Positions 19,740 to 29,726 are shown, counted from the stretch's first letter. The stretch is 64,000 nucleotides of DNA from Phycisphaerae bacterium (GCA_030425705.1 JAUHZU010000003.1:310001-374000); one strand, 5' to 3'. The notes: a model not told the origin generated them from the letters alone. A program made the numbers and translations.

Positions 19740-21791
19740 ATGCCGATCACGACGACCAGCCCCGCCCAGCCGCAGCCGGACGTGTCGACGACACGTGCCG
19801 CGGACAGCGTGTGGTCCGGCGCCTCGGTGGATACCTGGCGCGACCTGGCGTACAAGCACCGCCCGCGCGACCTGCCCAAGGGGCTGGACGCGTGGTGGCA
19901 CGCGGGGACGGGCCGGCTGCGGCAGGCGTTGCCACGCGCCTCGGCGCTGCTCGCCGAGGCCGGCCGCGTCTGCGCCATGACGGCCGAGATCGCCGGGCTG
20001 TGCGACGCGGGGCTGAAAGACCGGATTGGCGAGGTGCGCGAGCGTGTCCGCCGGGGCCGGGCCGACGACAACGATCACCGCCTGGCGTTCGCGCTGATCC
20101 GGGAGGCCGCGAAGCGCACGCTCGGCATGGAGCCGTACCCCGTGCAGGTCGCCGCGGGGCTTGGGCTGACGCGCGGCTGCTTCGTCGAGCTCGCGACCGG
20201 CGAGGGCAAGACGCTGGTCGCTACCGCACCTGCGGTACTCGCGGGCTGGCGGGGGCGCGGCTGCCACCTCATCACCGTCAACGACTACCTCGCCAAACGC
20301 GACGCCGACACGATGCGCCCGCTCTACGCGTTTTGCGGGCTGCGGGTCGCGTCGATCGAGGAGGAGATGCTCCCCCCCGATCGGCGGGACGCCTACGCCG
20401 CCGATATCACCTACTGCACGAACAAGTCCGCGACGGCTGACTACCTGCGCGACCGCTTGGCGCTCGGCCGGCTGACCGGGCTGACCGACGCGCTGCTCGC
20501 CCGCCGCCTGCGCCCCGGGGCCGGCCACAGCCCGCGCGGCCGCGCTGACTACCTGGTCATGCGCGGCCTGGACACCGCAATCGTTGACGAGGCCGACTCG
20601 GTCCTCATCGACGAGGCCGTCACCCCGCTGATCATCTCGCAGGAGTCCGGCGACGCGCAGCGCATCGCCGCATTCCGGACCGCTGCCGACCTCGCCCTCG
20701 GCATGAAGCCCGGTGAAGACTTCACGCTCAACCCCCGCTACCGCGAGGTCGACCTCACCCGCCTGGGCAAGCGCCGCCTCGCCGAGCGCGCTCATGACCT
20801 GGGCGACCGCTGGCACGGGGCCCGCCTCCGCGAGGAACTGGTCAACCAGGCGCTAAGCGCCCGCCACCTGTTCCTCCGCGACCAGCACTACGTAGTCCAG
20901 GACGGCAAGGTCGTTATCGTCGACGAGTTCACCGGCCGGCTCATGCCCGACCGCTCCTGGCGCGCCGGGCTGCACCAGGCCGTCGAAGCCAAGGAGGACG
21001 TCGAGGTCACCGCGCCCAAGGAAACCCTCGCGCGCATCAGTTTCCAACGGTTCTTCCGCGGCTACCCACGCCTGAGCGCGATGTCCGGCACGGGCTGGGA
21101 ATCACGGCACGAGCTGTGGCAGAACTACAAGCTGCTGACGGTCCGCATTCCGACGCACCGGCCGTGCATCCGCCGCTGGCAGGGCGAGTGCGTGTTTTCG
21201 ACGACCGAGCAGAAGCTTCGCGCTGTCGCCGAGGAAGTGCAGCGCACCCATGAGACCGGCCGGCCCGTCTTGATCGGCACCCGCAGCGTGGAGTCGAGTG
21301 AGGCGTTGAGCGCGCTGCTGACCCAGCGCGGCGTCGCGCACCGGGTGCTGAATGCCGTGCGTCACGAGGAGGAGGCCGGCGTCGTCGCGCTCGCCGGCCA
21401 ACGCGGGGCCGTGACGGTCGCGACGAACATGGCCGGGCGCGGCACGGATATCAAGCTCGGCCCGGGCGTCGCGGACCTCGGCGGACTGCACGTGGTGAGT
21501 GTTGAGCGCAACGACAGCAAGCGCATCGACCGCCAGCTCATCGGCCGGGCCGGCCGGCAGGGCGACCCGGGCAGCGCGATCGGCTTCGCGGCGCTGGACG
21601 ATGTCCTGCTCAAGCGGTATGGCGGGCGGCTGGCCAAGCGTCTGGCCACCGCTGGCCCGGCGCTGCGCAGCAAGCTGCTCGACCGCGCCCAACGCCGCGC
21701 CCAACGCATGGGCAAGCAGCAGCGTCAGCAGGTCATGAAGATGGACGACCAACTCGCCGAACAGCTCGGCTTCGCGGGCCGCGAACACTAA
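19740..21791 (+). CDS. Shortened SecA-like preprotein translocase ATPase (SecA2-type)
   Basis: 683 residues against 830-900 or more for housekeeping SecA. The DEAD motor is complete: Walker A ATGEGKT at 152-158, DEADSVLIDEA at 283-293, TNMAGRGTDIKLG and QLIGRAGRQGDPGS in the second lobe. A preprotein-crosslinking region lies between the first lobe halves. The sequence ends soon after the second motor lobe; most of the helical wing and scaffold domains and the C-terminal zinc/SecB-binding tail are missing. It follows the M50-HlyD gene by five bases, so it probably serves that system rather than general secretion. A housekeeping SecA would be expected elsewhere in the genome. Confidence 0.88.
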   Translation: MPITTTSPAQPQPDVSTTRAADSVWSGASVDTWRDLAYKHRPRDLPKGLDAWWHAGTGRLRQALPRASALLAEAGRVCAMTAEIAGLCDAGLKDRIGEVRERVRRGRADDNDHRLAFALIREAAKRTLGMEPYPVQVAAGLGLTRGCFVELATGEGKTLVATAPAVLAGWRGRGCHLITVNDYLAKRDADTMRPLYAFCGLRVASIEEEMLPPDRRDAYAADITYCTNKSATADYLRDRLALGRLTGLTDALLARRLRPGAGHSPRGRADYLVMRGLDTAIVDEADSVLIDEAVTPLIISQESGDAQRIAAFRTAADLALGMKPGEDFTLNPRYREVDLTRLGKRRLAERAHDLGDRWHGARLREELVNQALSARHLFLRDQHYVVQDGKVVIVDEFTGRLMPDRSWRAGLHQAVEAKEDVEVTAPKETLARISFQRFFRGYPRLSAMSGTGWESRHELWQNYKLLTVRIPTHRPCIRRWQGECVFSTTEQKLRAVAEEVQRTHETGRPVLIGTRSVESSEALSALLTQRGVAHRVLNAVRHEEEAGVVALAGQRGAVTVATNMAGRGTDIKLGPGVADLGGLHVVSVERNDSKRIDRQLIGRAGRQGDPGSAIGFAALDDVLLKRYGGRLAKRLATAGPALRSKLLDRAQRRAQRMGKQQRQQVMKMDDQLAEQLGFAGREH

Positions 21792-21797
21792 CGCGGT

Positions 21798-22709
21798 CTA
21801 GTCCACCGCCTCCAGCGACGCGACGCGGAAGAGGAAGCCGGCCGGCATGCGCTGCCCGTCCGCGCCGGGGTTCTCGATCGTAAAGGTGAACCGCAGGGTC
21901 TGGCTGCCGCGGTCGATGACGTCGTCGATGTTCTCCAGCACGCCGTGCAGTTCCTCGATCACGCGGTGGTCCTTGTCCAGCCGCTCGAGCCGGTAGGTCC
22001 GCCCGACGACGACCCGATCATCCCGCAGCAGCGATTCGGGCAGGTTGATGATCGCGCGCAGCGCGTCGGTGTTTACGAGCATCAGTATCGGGTCGTTCAG
22101 CCGCAGCGCCGAGCCCTCGGCCGTGTCGATCACCTGTACCACGCCGGGGAACTGCGCGCGGAGCGTGTAGCGATCGAGCTGCGCCTGCTCGAGCTTGTAT
22201 TGTTCGACGGCGATGGTGGCGTTTTCGCGGGCGCGGAGCAATTCGGCCTCGGCCTGCTTCTGCGCCGCGAGCGCCCGGCGGACGTCCCGGTCGGTCGCGC
22301 TGCCGCGCTGCTCGAGCGCGACCTGGTTCTCCCACTCCACGGTCGCCTCGTCGAGCACCGCCTGCGCCGCGTCGATGGCCGCGCCACTCTCCGATTCCAG
22401 CCGGGCGATCTCGACCGCCACCCGCTGCACCCGGTCGTCCATGACCGCCAGGGCGTCGCCCTGCGCGACCCGCTGGCCCTCGACTACCGGCAGGTCCATC
22501 AGCACCCCGTCCAGCGGGGCCCCCATGACGGCCTGCTTCGCCGGCTCGGTGAAGCCCTCGTACCGCGCGAGCTGCAACGACGCATCCGCCGCCGTGTCGG
22601 CCGACCGGTTCCCCTGGCCGTGCAGGATGCCCGGCACCGATAACCCGCCGACCAGCGCGAACGCCAGCACACCGCCCACGATTCCTGCCTGTTGCTTCCG
22701 CAAGTCCAT
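21798..22709 (-). CDS. HlyD/MFP periplasmic adaptor protein
   Basis: About 303 residues from ATG 22709, which has AGGAG immediately in front; a longer start at 22739 is possible. An N-terminal signal/anchor (QQAGIVGGVLAFALVGGLSV) is followed by a lipoyl half-motif (AVMGAPLDGVLMDLPVVEGQ), a coiled-coil hairpin (about residues 100-185, rich in Glu, Ala, Gln) and the second half (YTLRAQFPGVVQVID), then a barrel. It is an RND/ABC membrane-fusion adaptor. Its stop faces the SecA-like gene seven bases away, convergent, so it is not co-transcribed but may belong to the same machine. No pump gene is adjacent. Confidence 0.82.
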   Translation of the reverse strand: MDLRKQQAGIVGGVLAFALVGGLSVPGILHGQGNRSADTAADASLQLARYEGFTEPAKQAVMGAPLDGVLMDLPVVEGQRVAQGDALAVMDDRVQRVAVEIARLESESGAAIDAAQAVLDEATVEWENQVALEQRGSATDRDVRRALAAQKQAEAELLRARENATIAVEQYKLEQAQLDRYTLRAQFPGVVQVIDTAEGSALRLNDPILMLVNTDALRAIINLPESLLRDDRVVVGRTYRLERLDKDHRVIEELHGVLENIDDVIDRGSQTLRFTFTIENPGADGQRMPAGFLFRVASLEAVD

Positions 22710-22827
22710 ACTCCTGAGGGGTTCCAGGCGGCGAATCACACCGTCCGTCCGAATGTATCTCGGCCCGATCCGGCCCCGGAACGTAGCCCAAATCCGGATT
22801 CAAGCCAACGCCGATCAAAAGCCGAAC

Positions 22828-22833
22828 TATACT
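22828..22833 (+). promoter_or_regulatory. Possible -10 element for recN
   Basis: TATACT stands 29 bases ahead of the recN ATG, but no convincing -35 lies at the right distance. Extra support is the ribosome site GGGAG just in front of ATG 22862. Treat the promoter as tentative. Confidence 0.3.
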
Positions 22834-22861
22834 GGACGCATCCTGTTAGGGAGTTGTTTCC

Positions 22862-24721
22862 ATGCTGCGCGAACTGCACATCGCCAACCTCGCCGTGATC
22901 GAAGACGCCGCGATCGAGCTGGGGCCCGGGCTCAACGTGTTCACCGGGCAGACCGGCGCGGGCAAGTCGCTGGTGCTCGGGGCCTTCGAGGCGCTGCTCG
23001 GGCTGAAGCGCAGCCCGGCCCGGATGATCCGGCCCGGTGCGGCCGACGCGCGGATCACCGGTGTGTTCGAGCTGGCCGACCCGGCCACCGCCGAGCAGGT
23101 CGGTCTGGCTCTGGACCAGGAGTTGCTGCCCGGCGACGAGCTGCTCATCTCCCGCAAGCTCAGCGCGTCGGGCCGGTCGAGCGTGCACGTCAACGGCCAG
23201 CCCGCGACGGCGGCGATGGTCTGCGCCGCGGCCGAGTACCTGGTGGATATCCACGGCCAGCACGACCACCAGCTCCTGCTCCGCCCCGCGCACCAGCTCG
23301 CGATGCTCGACGCCTACGCCGGCTGCGAGGACGACCGCCACGCCTTCGCGCGGGGCTTCGCCGAGCTGCGTCGGCTGCGCGACACCAAGCTCGAACTCAC
23401 CGCGTCCCGGTCGCTTCGCGAGCAGCAGCTAGACCTGTACCGCTTCCAGCGCGACGAGATCGATGCGGCCGAGCCCGTGGCCGGCGAAGTGATCGAGCTG
23501 CAGGCCCGTGAGCGCGTGCTGGGTAACCTCAAGCGGATCACTCAGGATGCCGGCGGCGTATACGCCGCGCTGTACGACGCGGAGGGCTCGATCGCCGAGC
23601 GGCTGCAGGCGGTGACGCACGTGCTGCTGGAGCTCGCGGAGCTGGACCCGGCGCTGACGGACACGGCTGAGCAGGTCCGCGCCGCGACGCTGTCTCTGCA
23701 GGAATCGTCCTTCGAGCTGTCCCGTTACCTCACCCGGCTGGACCTGGACCCCGCGGAGCTGGACGAGGTCGAGCAGCGGCTGAACGTGCTCAACCGGTTG
23801 ATCCAGAAGTACGCGGGGGACCGGCTGCGCAGACCCGATGACCGCCGGGCCCGGCCGGATGATGACGATTCGACAGATGCCCTCGCGCCCGTGCTGGCCC
23901 ACCGCGATCACCTGGAACGCGAGATTGCCACGCTCGAACGGCAGGGCGAAGACCTGGACGAGCTGGATGCGCGGATCGCAATGTGCTGTGCATCGCTGTC
24001 CACCTTGGCGGACCGCCTGACCGACGCGCGGGCGGCGGCGGGGGAGGCGCTGCTCCCGCTTGTGCAACAGCACCTCAAGGAGCTGGGTATGCCCGACGCC
24101 CGGCTGCGGGTCGAGCTAAAGCGGTTCGAGTTGGAGGACGAGGAGGCCGGGCCGACCGGGCTGGACCAGGTGATGTTCATGGCTCGGACCAACCCGGGGC
24201 AGGACGAACGGCCGCTGCGGGAAATCGCCTCGGGCGGTGAATTGTCGCGCATCATGCTCGCGATCAAGTCCGTGCTTGCCCGGCCGAGCGCGATGCTCAA
24301 ACCAACCGGCAAGAAGGCAGGCGGCGCTGCGCGTCCCGGCAGCGGCGGGGTGAGCGTGCTGGTGTTCGACGAGATCGACGCGAACATCGGCGGCCGGCTG
24401 GGCCATGTCATCGGCACCAAGCTGCGCGGCCTGGCCTCGGGCAGCGACGCACCGACCCGCTCACGGAATAGCAAAGCCGCCGGGCCGACCGGCCAGGTGA
24501 TCTGCATCACGCACCTGCCCCAGATCGCCGCGTTCGCCGACCGGCACCTGCACATCGTCAAGGAGGTGGTCGGCAAGGGCAAGGCCCGGCAGACCCGCAC
24601 GACCGTCAGCACCCTCGAAGGCGACCGCCGGGTCGATGAACTGGCGGAGATGCTCGCCGGCGAAAAACTCACCGCGACCAACCGCAGGCAGGCCCGCGAG
24701 TTGATCGCCGCGGCGGGGTAG
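22862..24721 (+). CDS. recN: DNA repair protein RecN
   Basis: 619 residues, an SMC-like ATPase that helps repair double-strand breaks. N-terminus MLRELHIANLAVIEDAAIEL and Walker A FTGQTGAGKSLVLGA are classic RecN, with QHDHQLLLRPAHQLAMLD soon after. The two coiled-coil arms flank the middle of the protein. The C-terminal lobe has signature EIASGGELSRIMLAIK, Walker B VLVFDEIDANIGGRLG and the ITHLPQIAAFAD switch. One Lys/Gly/Pro-rich insert (about residues 475-495) is longer than usual. The ribosome site GGGAG precedes ATG by eight bases. Confidence 0.96.
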   Translation: MLRELHIANLAVIEDAAIELGPGLNVFTGQTGAGKSLVLGAFEALLGLKRSPARMIRPGAADARITGVFELADPATAEQVGLALDQELLPGDELLISRKLSASGRSSVHVNGQPATAAMVCAAAEYLVDIHGQHDHQLLLRPAHQLAMLDAYAGCEDDRHAFARGFAELRRLRDTKLELTASRSLREQQLDLYRFQRDEIDAAEPVAGEVIELQARERVLGNLKRITQDAGGVYAALYDAEGSIAERLQAVTHVLLELAELDPALTDTAEQVRAATLSLQESSFELSRYLTRLDLDPAELDEVEQRLNVLNRLIQKYAGDRLRRPDDRRARPDDDDSTDALAPVLAHRDHLEREIATLERQGEDLDELDARIAMCCASLSTLADRLTDARAAAGEALLPLVQQHLKELGMPDARLRVELKRFELEDEEAGPTGLDQVMFMARTNPGQDERPLREIASGGELSRIMLAIKSVLARPSAMLKPTGKKAGGAARPGSGGVSVLVFDEIDANIGGRLGHVIGTKLRGLASGSDAPTRSRNSKAAGPTGQVICITHLPQIAAFADRHLHIVKEVVGKGKARQTRTTVSTLEGDRRVDELAEMLAGEKLTATNRRQARELIAAAG

Positions 24722-24737
24722 GGCATATCATGTTGAC

Positions 24738-25145
24738 ATGATTTGGCGTTTAGCGGACTTGCCTGAAATGAGTCACCTGTCACCGCAGGAGCGGCGTGCA
24801 CTCTTGCGGCGTTCGGTGGGGAGATCCGCTCAGACCCAACTCGTGGTCCAGTCGATCGTGTGGGGACTTCTACTCTCGTGCATCACGCTCTTGCTGGTTG
24901 CTTGGTTCTTTACCCTGCTTGGTATCTCGGAAATGTGGCTAGTCATCGTTCAGACCGTGTGCTGGAGCACGCTGAGTGTCGGGGTGTACCAATTCAATAT
25001 GATCCGATTCCGTGGCCAACTTCGCGTCGCACTACTCGAGCACCTGAAAACAGGCGGTGAGTTGCCGGTCTGTATCCGATGCGGATACAGCTTTGAGCCG
25101 CCAGTGTCGCCGCGATGTCCAGAGTGCGGCGCACCTGCAGGGTAA
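24738..25145 (+). CDS. Small membrane protein with C-terminal zinc ribbon, function unknown
   Basis: 135 residues with two predicted transmembrane helices (about 38-60 and 66-85) and a C-terminal zinc ribbon, CIRCGYSF then CPECGAP, of a kind widespread in Planctomycetes. The base composition is less GC-rich than the neighbours. It follows recN by 16 bases on the same strand and could be read from its transcript. The start is uncertain: ATG 24738 is used, and ATG 24768 is possible. No function can be assigned. Confidence 0.68.
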   Translation: MIWRLADLPEMSHLSPQERRALLRRSVGRSAQTQLVVQSIVWGLLLSCITLLLVAWFFTLLGISEMWLVIVQTVCWSTLSVGVYQFNMIRFRGQLRVALLEHLKTGGELPVCIRCGYSFEPPVSPRCPECGAPAG

Positions 25146-25154
25146 TCCTACTGC

Positions 25155-26588
25155 TCACTCTGGGTTGTCTTCGGCATCGTCCTCCTCGATCCGCGGCGAG
25201 GGCATCTCTGCGCCGTTCTGGAAGAGCGTGACCTGTGTGGCCGGGCCGCCGTCTTCGGGGAGGTCGAAGACCAGCCGGGCCTCGACGACGCGGTACTCGA
25301 ACTCGGTCGGGCTGGTCGGGTAGACGCGCAGTGTCGGCTGGCCGGTGAGGTGGGCGTACACCTTGCCGGCGTCGGTGGTGACCGTGAAGACCATCTCCGG
25401 CGCGAGCTGGTACCGGCCGACCAGGCGTTGCAGCGTCTCTTCGGGGACCTCAACGGGCTCGGGGCGGGCGGGCAGGTCGGCGGGCTCGGGGTTGTTGCCG
25501 TCGAGCAGGTCGCGCAGGTCCTTGGAGAACCGGCCGTTGTAGTCGTTGCTGGTGTTGGTCAGGACGACGATGGCGTAGTCCTTCGCCCGGTTGAAGCCGA
25601 CGAAGCAGGCGTAGCCCCCGGTCTGCCCGCCGTGGCCCAGCACCGTGGCGATGTCGCCCTGGGTGTCGAGGATGAACCAGCCGAGCGTGAGCCCGTTGCC
25701 CAGCGACGGGCCCTCGGGCGCGGTGTGCCGGCGCTGGGCGAGCGCGACGGCCTCAGCGAGCGGGGTGTCCTCGGGTTCGAGCTGGGCCTGGGCGTAGCGC
25801 AGCATGTCGCGGACGTCCGAACGGATCGCCCCGGCCCCCGCGAGCGCATCAAAGTCCCAGCGGTGGGCGGGCTCGCCGTCGGCGCTGTGCGGCGCGGCGA
25901 AGTGCTGCTCCTGCTCGGCGTTCAGCGTGAGCGTGGTGTGGCGCATCCCAAGGGGGGTGAGGACCTCGTCGCGCAGCAGCTGCTCGTAGGTCGTGCCTTT
26001 CTTCTCCGCCATGACCGTGCCCAGCAGCCCGACAGCGAGATTGGAGTACTCGGCCCCCTCGCCGGGCGGGTAGGACATCTCGGTCGTGCGCAGGGTGTTG
26101 TGCAGGTCCTCGGTGCCGTAGTCGAGGTACGGGTTGTCCATCGACTCGGGCGCGAAGTCGTGGGGCATGCGCGGCAGGCCGGACGTGTGCGTCGATAGCC
26201 GGCGGAGCGTGACGCCCTCGGGCAGTTCGATATCGTCGGGCAGGTAGTTCGTGACCGGGTCGTCGAGCCGCCAGTCGCCGTTGAGCGAGCCGCTGGCGAG
26301 CAGCAGGCCGGTGAAGGTCTTGCTGATCGAGCCGATCTCGTAGAGCGTGCGGTCGTCGGGCGGGCTGTCTTCGCCGGCCCAGGTCGTGCCGTAGTGGTAG
26401 GTGTACATCTCGCCGTCCACGAGCAGGCCGACGCTCATGCCGACGATGTGCCGGCCCTCGATGTATGGCGCGGCGAGTGCGTCGACCTGTTCACGGTAAG
26501 GGTCGGGCTGGGCCGTGCAGCCGAGCAGGACGGCGGACAGGGTGGCAAAGGTTGCTAGACGGGCCGGCAGAGTGGATCGGTATCGCAT
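25155..26588 (-). CDS. Serine beta-lactamase-fold hydrolase, lipoprotein
   Basis: 477 residues. The start at 26588 gives a lipoprotein signal with lipobox LLGC (cysteine at about 24); an in-frame start 54 bases upstream would add a non-signal leader. Class C/beta-lactamase-like motifs are present: SxxK as GSISKTFTG with catalytic Ser and Lys, YxN as AEYSNLAVGLLG, and the third motif as HGGQTGG. A short C-terminal beta domain follows (about residues 390-470). The family includes D-Ala-D-Ala carboxypeptidases, esterases and transpeptidase-like enzymes, so it need not give drug resistance. It is probably outer-leaflet or periplasmic. Confidence 0.88.
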   Translation of the reverse strand: MRYRSTLPARLATFATLSAVLLGCTAQPDPYREQVDALAAPYIEGRHIVGMSVGLLVDGEMYTYHYGTTWAGEDSPPDDRTLYEIGSISKTFTGLLLASGSLNGDWRLDDPVTNYLPDDIELPEGVTLRRLSTHTSGLPRMPHDFAPESMDNPYLDYGTEDLHNTLRTTEMSYPPGEGAEYSNLAVGLLGTVMAEKKGTTYEQLLRDEVLTPLGMRHTTLTLNAEQEQHFAAPHSADGEPAHRWDFDALAGAGAIRSDVRDMLRYAQAQLEPEDTPLAEAVALAQRRHTAPEGPSLGNGLTLGWFILDTQGDIATVLGHGGQTGGYACFVGFNRAKDYAIVVLTNTSNDYNGRFSKDLRDLLDGNNPEPADLPARPEPVEVPEETLQRLVGRYQLAPEMVFTVTTDAGKVYAHLTGQPTLRVYPTSPTEFEYRVVEARLVFDLPEDGGPATQVTLFQNGAEMPSPRIEEDDAEDNPE

Positions 26589-26693
26589 ACCCACTAAGGT
26601 AGCGGCAGCGGGTTCGCGGTGTTGGGGAAACGGCGGGGGCAATCCGCACCTTCGTGGCGCCTAGGTGCGTGTGGATGACCCGTGGTGAGCGGC

Positions 26694-27263
26694 CTAGCTC
26701 TGGCCGATGCTGACGGGTACGGGCTGGGGGCGGGGGGACTGGTTGGGCTCGACGACGATGTTGAGCGGCAGCCGCTTGCCGCCGGGGCCCTTGGGGATGT
26801 TGTCCTGGTCGATGATGCGCTGGATCGCCATGACGCCTTCGATGAGCGTCTCCGGCCGTGGCGGGCAGCCTGGCACGTAGACATCCACAGGGATGTACTG
26901 GTCGATGCCCTGGACGACGGCGTAGGTGTCGAACACGCCGCCGGTCGACGCGCAGGCCCCCATGGAGATGACCCACTTGGGCTCGGTCATCTGGAGGTAG
27001 ATGCGTTGGAGGACCGGGAGCATCTTGGTGGAGACCCGGCCGGCGACGAGCATGAGGTCGGCCTGCCGCGGGCTGAAGCGCATGACTTCCGCGCCGAAGC
27101 GCGCGAGGTCGTAGCGTGACGACGCGGTCGCCATCAGCTCGATCCCGCAGCACGCGGTCGCGAAGGGCATCGGCCAGACAGATGACCGCCGGGCCCAGTT
27201 GATGACCTTCTGCAGCTGCGTCGTCATGATGCCCTCGGCGGGGAGGGCGGCTTCGATGCCCAT
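26694..27263 (-). CDS. nuoB: NADH-quinone oxidoreductase subunit B (NuoB)
   Basis: 189 residues. The start at 27263 has CCGGAG seven bases ahead; an upstream ATG at 27296 lacks such a site. The four cysteine ligands of iron-sulfur centre N2 are visible: [10 protein letters not shown] (two adjacent Cys), [10 protein letters not shown] and [11 protein letters not shown]. This is the complex I subunit that hands electrons to quinone. Unusually, it stands alone, without nuoA, nuoC or nuoD next to it; nuoH lies about 4.5 kb away on the other strand. Confidence 0.95.
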   Translation of the reverse strand: MGIEAALPAEGIMTTQLQKVINWARRSSVWPMPFATACCGIELMATASSRYDLARFGAEVMRFSPRQADLMLVAGRVSTKMLPVLQRIYLQMTEPKWVISMGACASTGGVFDTYAVVQGIDQYIPVDVYVPGCPPRPETLIEGVMAIQRIIDQDNIPKGPGGKRLPLNIVVEPNQSPRPQPVPVSIGQS

Positions 27264-27345
27264 GGCTAACTCCGGGTGGGGCTCCGTCTCCCGCATGGTA
27301 GGGCGTGGCGGGGCGAAAGCAAACGATCGGCTCGGCCGGGCAGGT

Positions 27346-28995
27346 TTAGAACGACATCCCCGCGGGCATCAGCGGGGCGGACGGCGGCTGGTAGATCAAG
27401 GGGATCACCAGGGCGAACGTCGCGCCGCGCCCGGTGTCGCTGTCCAGCACGATCTGCCCGCCGAGCATCTCCGCCAGCTCCTTGCTGATGGTCAGGCCCA
27501 GCCCCGTGCCGCCGTGCTCGCGGGTGACGGTCGGGTCGAGCTGGGAGAACTTCTCGAAGACCTTGTCGTGGTCCTCGGGCGCGATGCCCGGCCCCTGGTC
27601 GGTGACGCTCAGCCGCAGGCGGGCCTGGCCGCCGGATTGGCCCGCGTTCTCCAGGGCCGCGGCGAGGACGACACTGCTGTCGGGCGGGCTGAACTTCACC
27701 GCGTTGGCCAGGAAGTTGAACAGCACCTGCTGCAGCTTGCCCGGGTCGGTCTCGGCGGGGGGGAGGTTCGGCTGGACCCGCACGCGGACCTGCACGTTCC
27801 GCGGCTTGGCCTGCGGGCGGATCAGGTTCGCCAGCCCCTCGGCCGTGTCCTGGATCGACACCGTCGCGAGGCGGACCTCCATCCGCCCGGCCTCGATCTT
27901 CGCCAGGTCCAGCAGGTCGTTGATCAGCTCCAGCAGGCGTCGGCTGGAGTTGATGATGTTCGCCGCGTAACGCTTGCGCTTCTCGTCCACCGGGCCGGTG
28001 CGGTCGGCCAGGGTCTCCTGCAACACCTCCGCGAAGCCGATGATCGAGTTCAGCGGGGTCCGCAGCTCGTGCGAGACGTTCGCGAGGAACTCGCCCTTGA
28101 CCTTGTTCGCCTCGTGCAGCGAGAGGTTGGACTCGGCCAGCTCCCCGAGCTTGAGGTCCAGCGACTTGTTGGCGCTCTTGAGCTGGTCCTGCGTTGAGCG
28201 GACGTTGTCGAGCATGGCGTTGAACATGTCCGAGAGCTGCTCAAACTCGTCGCCGGTGTTGATGTCGCTGCGGATGTTCAGGTCGCCTTGCGAGACCTTC
28301 TCGGCAAAGCCGCGGAGCACACGGACAGGCGAGAGGACCAGGCGGGAGGTGATGAACCAGAACGACGCGATCGCCAGCAGCCCCGCGAACAGCCCCGCCG
28401 CCAGCAGGTAGAGCTGGTTGACGACACGCTGACGGGCGGCCTGCTCGTCCACCACGTTGACCAGGATCACCTGCTCGAGCGGGTCGGCGGCGAGGGGCGT
28501 CTCGGTCGCCAGCGGGGCGTCGGGCTCAACCTCCGCCTCGGGGGAGATCAGGTCGCTGGTCCGCACCGCGCGGGCGTAGCGGTAGTAGGCCCTGCCCGCG
28601 TCGTCTTCGGCCTTGGCGAAGTACTCGGTCTGGTCCGGCACGTTCTCAAAGAGCGACACCGCCGCCGCGAGGAACGCGTCGGCCGAGGCGGCTTGGCCTT
28701 CGGCTTCCCCCTCGTTAGGGGCCACGTCCAGCTCGACCACACCGATGGCCAGCCCGGACGCGTCGGGCCGCAGGGGCATGCCGGCCTGCAGGGACAGCGC
28801 AGGGCCGTCGAACCGGGTCTGCTTGGTCAGCCAGAGCGAAGCGATGTCTCGCGCCCGCTGCATGGGCCCGTGCTCGACCAGCGCGTCCATCCGCTTGGAC
28901 ACGACCACCAGCGCCGCGACCAGGATCAGCACTACACCGACCCCGAACAGCAGCTGGCACTTGTTCGCAAGACTCAGCCGGATCCGCTTGGCCAT
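27346..28995 (-). CDS. Sensor histidine kinase with HAMP domain
   Basis: 549 residues. Transmembrane helix 1 (about 12-33) is followed by a periplasmic sensor region to about residue 205, helix 2 ([19 protein letters not shown]), a HAMP linker ([20 protein letters not shown]), coiled coil, then the kinase: H-box [21 protein letters not shown]-box [16 protein letters not shown]1 [14 protein letters not shown] and G2 [19 protein letters not shown]. No response regulator gene is next to it, so it is an orphan kinase whose signal and partner are unknown. Confidence 0.92.
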   Translation of the reverse strand: MAKRIRLSLANKCQLLFGVGVVLILVAALVVVSKRMDALVEHGPMQRARDIASLWLTKQTRFDGPALSLQAGMPLRPDASGLAIGVVELDVAPNEGEAEGQAASADAFLAAAVSLFENVPDQTEYFAKAEDDAGRAYYRYARAVRTSDLISPEAEVEPDAPLATETPLAADPLEQVILVNVVDEQAARQRVVNQLYLLAAGLFAGLLAIASFWFITSRLVLSPVRVLRGFAEKVSQGDLNIRSDINTGDEFEQLSDMFNAMLDNVRSTQDQLKSANKSLDLKLGELAESNLSLHEANKVKGEFLANVSHELRTPLNSIIGFAEVLQETLADRTGPVDEKRKRYAANIINSSRRLLELINDLLDLAKIEAGRMEVRLATVSIQDTAEGLANLIRPQAKPRNVQVRVRVQPNLPPAETDPGKLQQVLFNFLANAVKFSPPDSSVVLAAALENAGQSGGQARLRLSVTDQGPGIAPEDHDKVFEKFSQLDPTVTREHGGTGLGLTISKELAEMLGGQIVLDSDTGRGATFALVIPLIYQPPSAPLMPAGMSF

Positions 28996-29069
28996 GCGGG
29001 TAGTCTACGGACAAACGGTCGCCGGTGGTTGGCGCGTCGCCACTGAAACTACGCCAAACATCGTTGTGA

Positions 29070-29684
29070 TCAGCCCGGCGGGAGATCGGCCGGGTCGATG
29101 GTGTCGTCGCCGCCCTCGTCCGGTGCGTATGCACGGATGCCGCCGCGCAGCGGGCGCCGGCCCGCGTCGCTGGACGAGCCGCGGGGCATCGCGATCACGC
29201 CCGTCCGCGCCAGCTCGATGATCCCGAACGGCTTGACCATCTCGACGAAGGCCTCGAGCTTCTCCTCCGTCCCGCCGAGCTCGATCATCACGCGGTCGGG
29301 CGCAACGTCCACGATATTTGCGCGGAAGATCTCCGCGAGCTGCACGATCTCGCTGCGGTGGGCCGTCTCGTGGTCGCCGTCCTTGGTGTTAACCTGCACC
29401 ATGACCAGGTCACGCTCGACGAACGCGACGTCCTGGTAGTCCACGACCTTGACGACGGGGACGAGCTTCTGGAGCTGTTTGCGGACCTGTTCGAGCACGG
29501 CCTCGTCGCCGATGACGACGATCGTCATCCGCGAAAGCTCGGGGTTCTCGGTCCGGCCGACGACCAGCGAGTCGATGTTGAACCCGCGCGCGGCGAACAT
29601 GCCCGCGACCTGCGCGAGGACGCCGGGCTCGTTGGTGACCAGTGCGGCGATGACGTGCCGCATGATGAGGGAGGGCTGTGACAT
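29070..29684 (-). CDS. ilvN: Acetolactate synthase small (regulatory) subunit
   Basis: 204 residues. The N-terminal ACT domain is clear (IAALVTNEPGVLAQVAGMFAARGFNIDSL, shown here in parts: VTNEPGVLAQVAGMF and ARGFNIDSLVVGRTENPELS), followed by the small-subunit C-domain (HRSEIVQLAEIFRANIVDVA). It stimulates the large subunit and gives valine feedback in branched-chain amino-acid synthesis. A Gly/Asp-rich tail of about 30 residues is longer than usual. The large-subunit gene ilvB, usually adjacent, is not in the window. Confidence 0.92.
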   Translation of the reverse strand: MSQPSLIMRHVIAALVTNEPGVLAQVAGMFAARGFNIDSLVVGRTENPELSRMTIVVIGDEAVLEQVRKQLQKLVPVVKVVDYQDVAFVERDLVMVQVNTKDGDHETAHRSEIVQLAEIFRANIVDVAPDRVMIELGGTEEKLEAFVEMVKPFGIIELARTGVIAMPRGSSSDAGRRPLRGGIRAYAPDEGGDDTIDPADLPPG

Positions 29685-29726
29685 AAGCGGGGCATGATAA
29701 GGCGTCGGCCGCCCGGACGCGAAACC

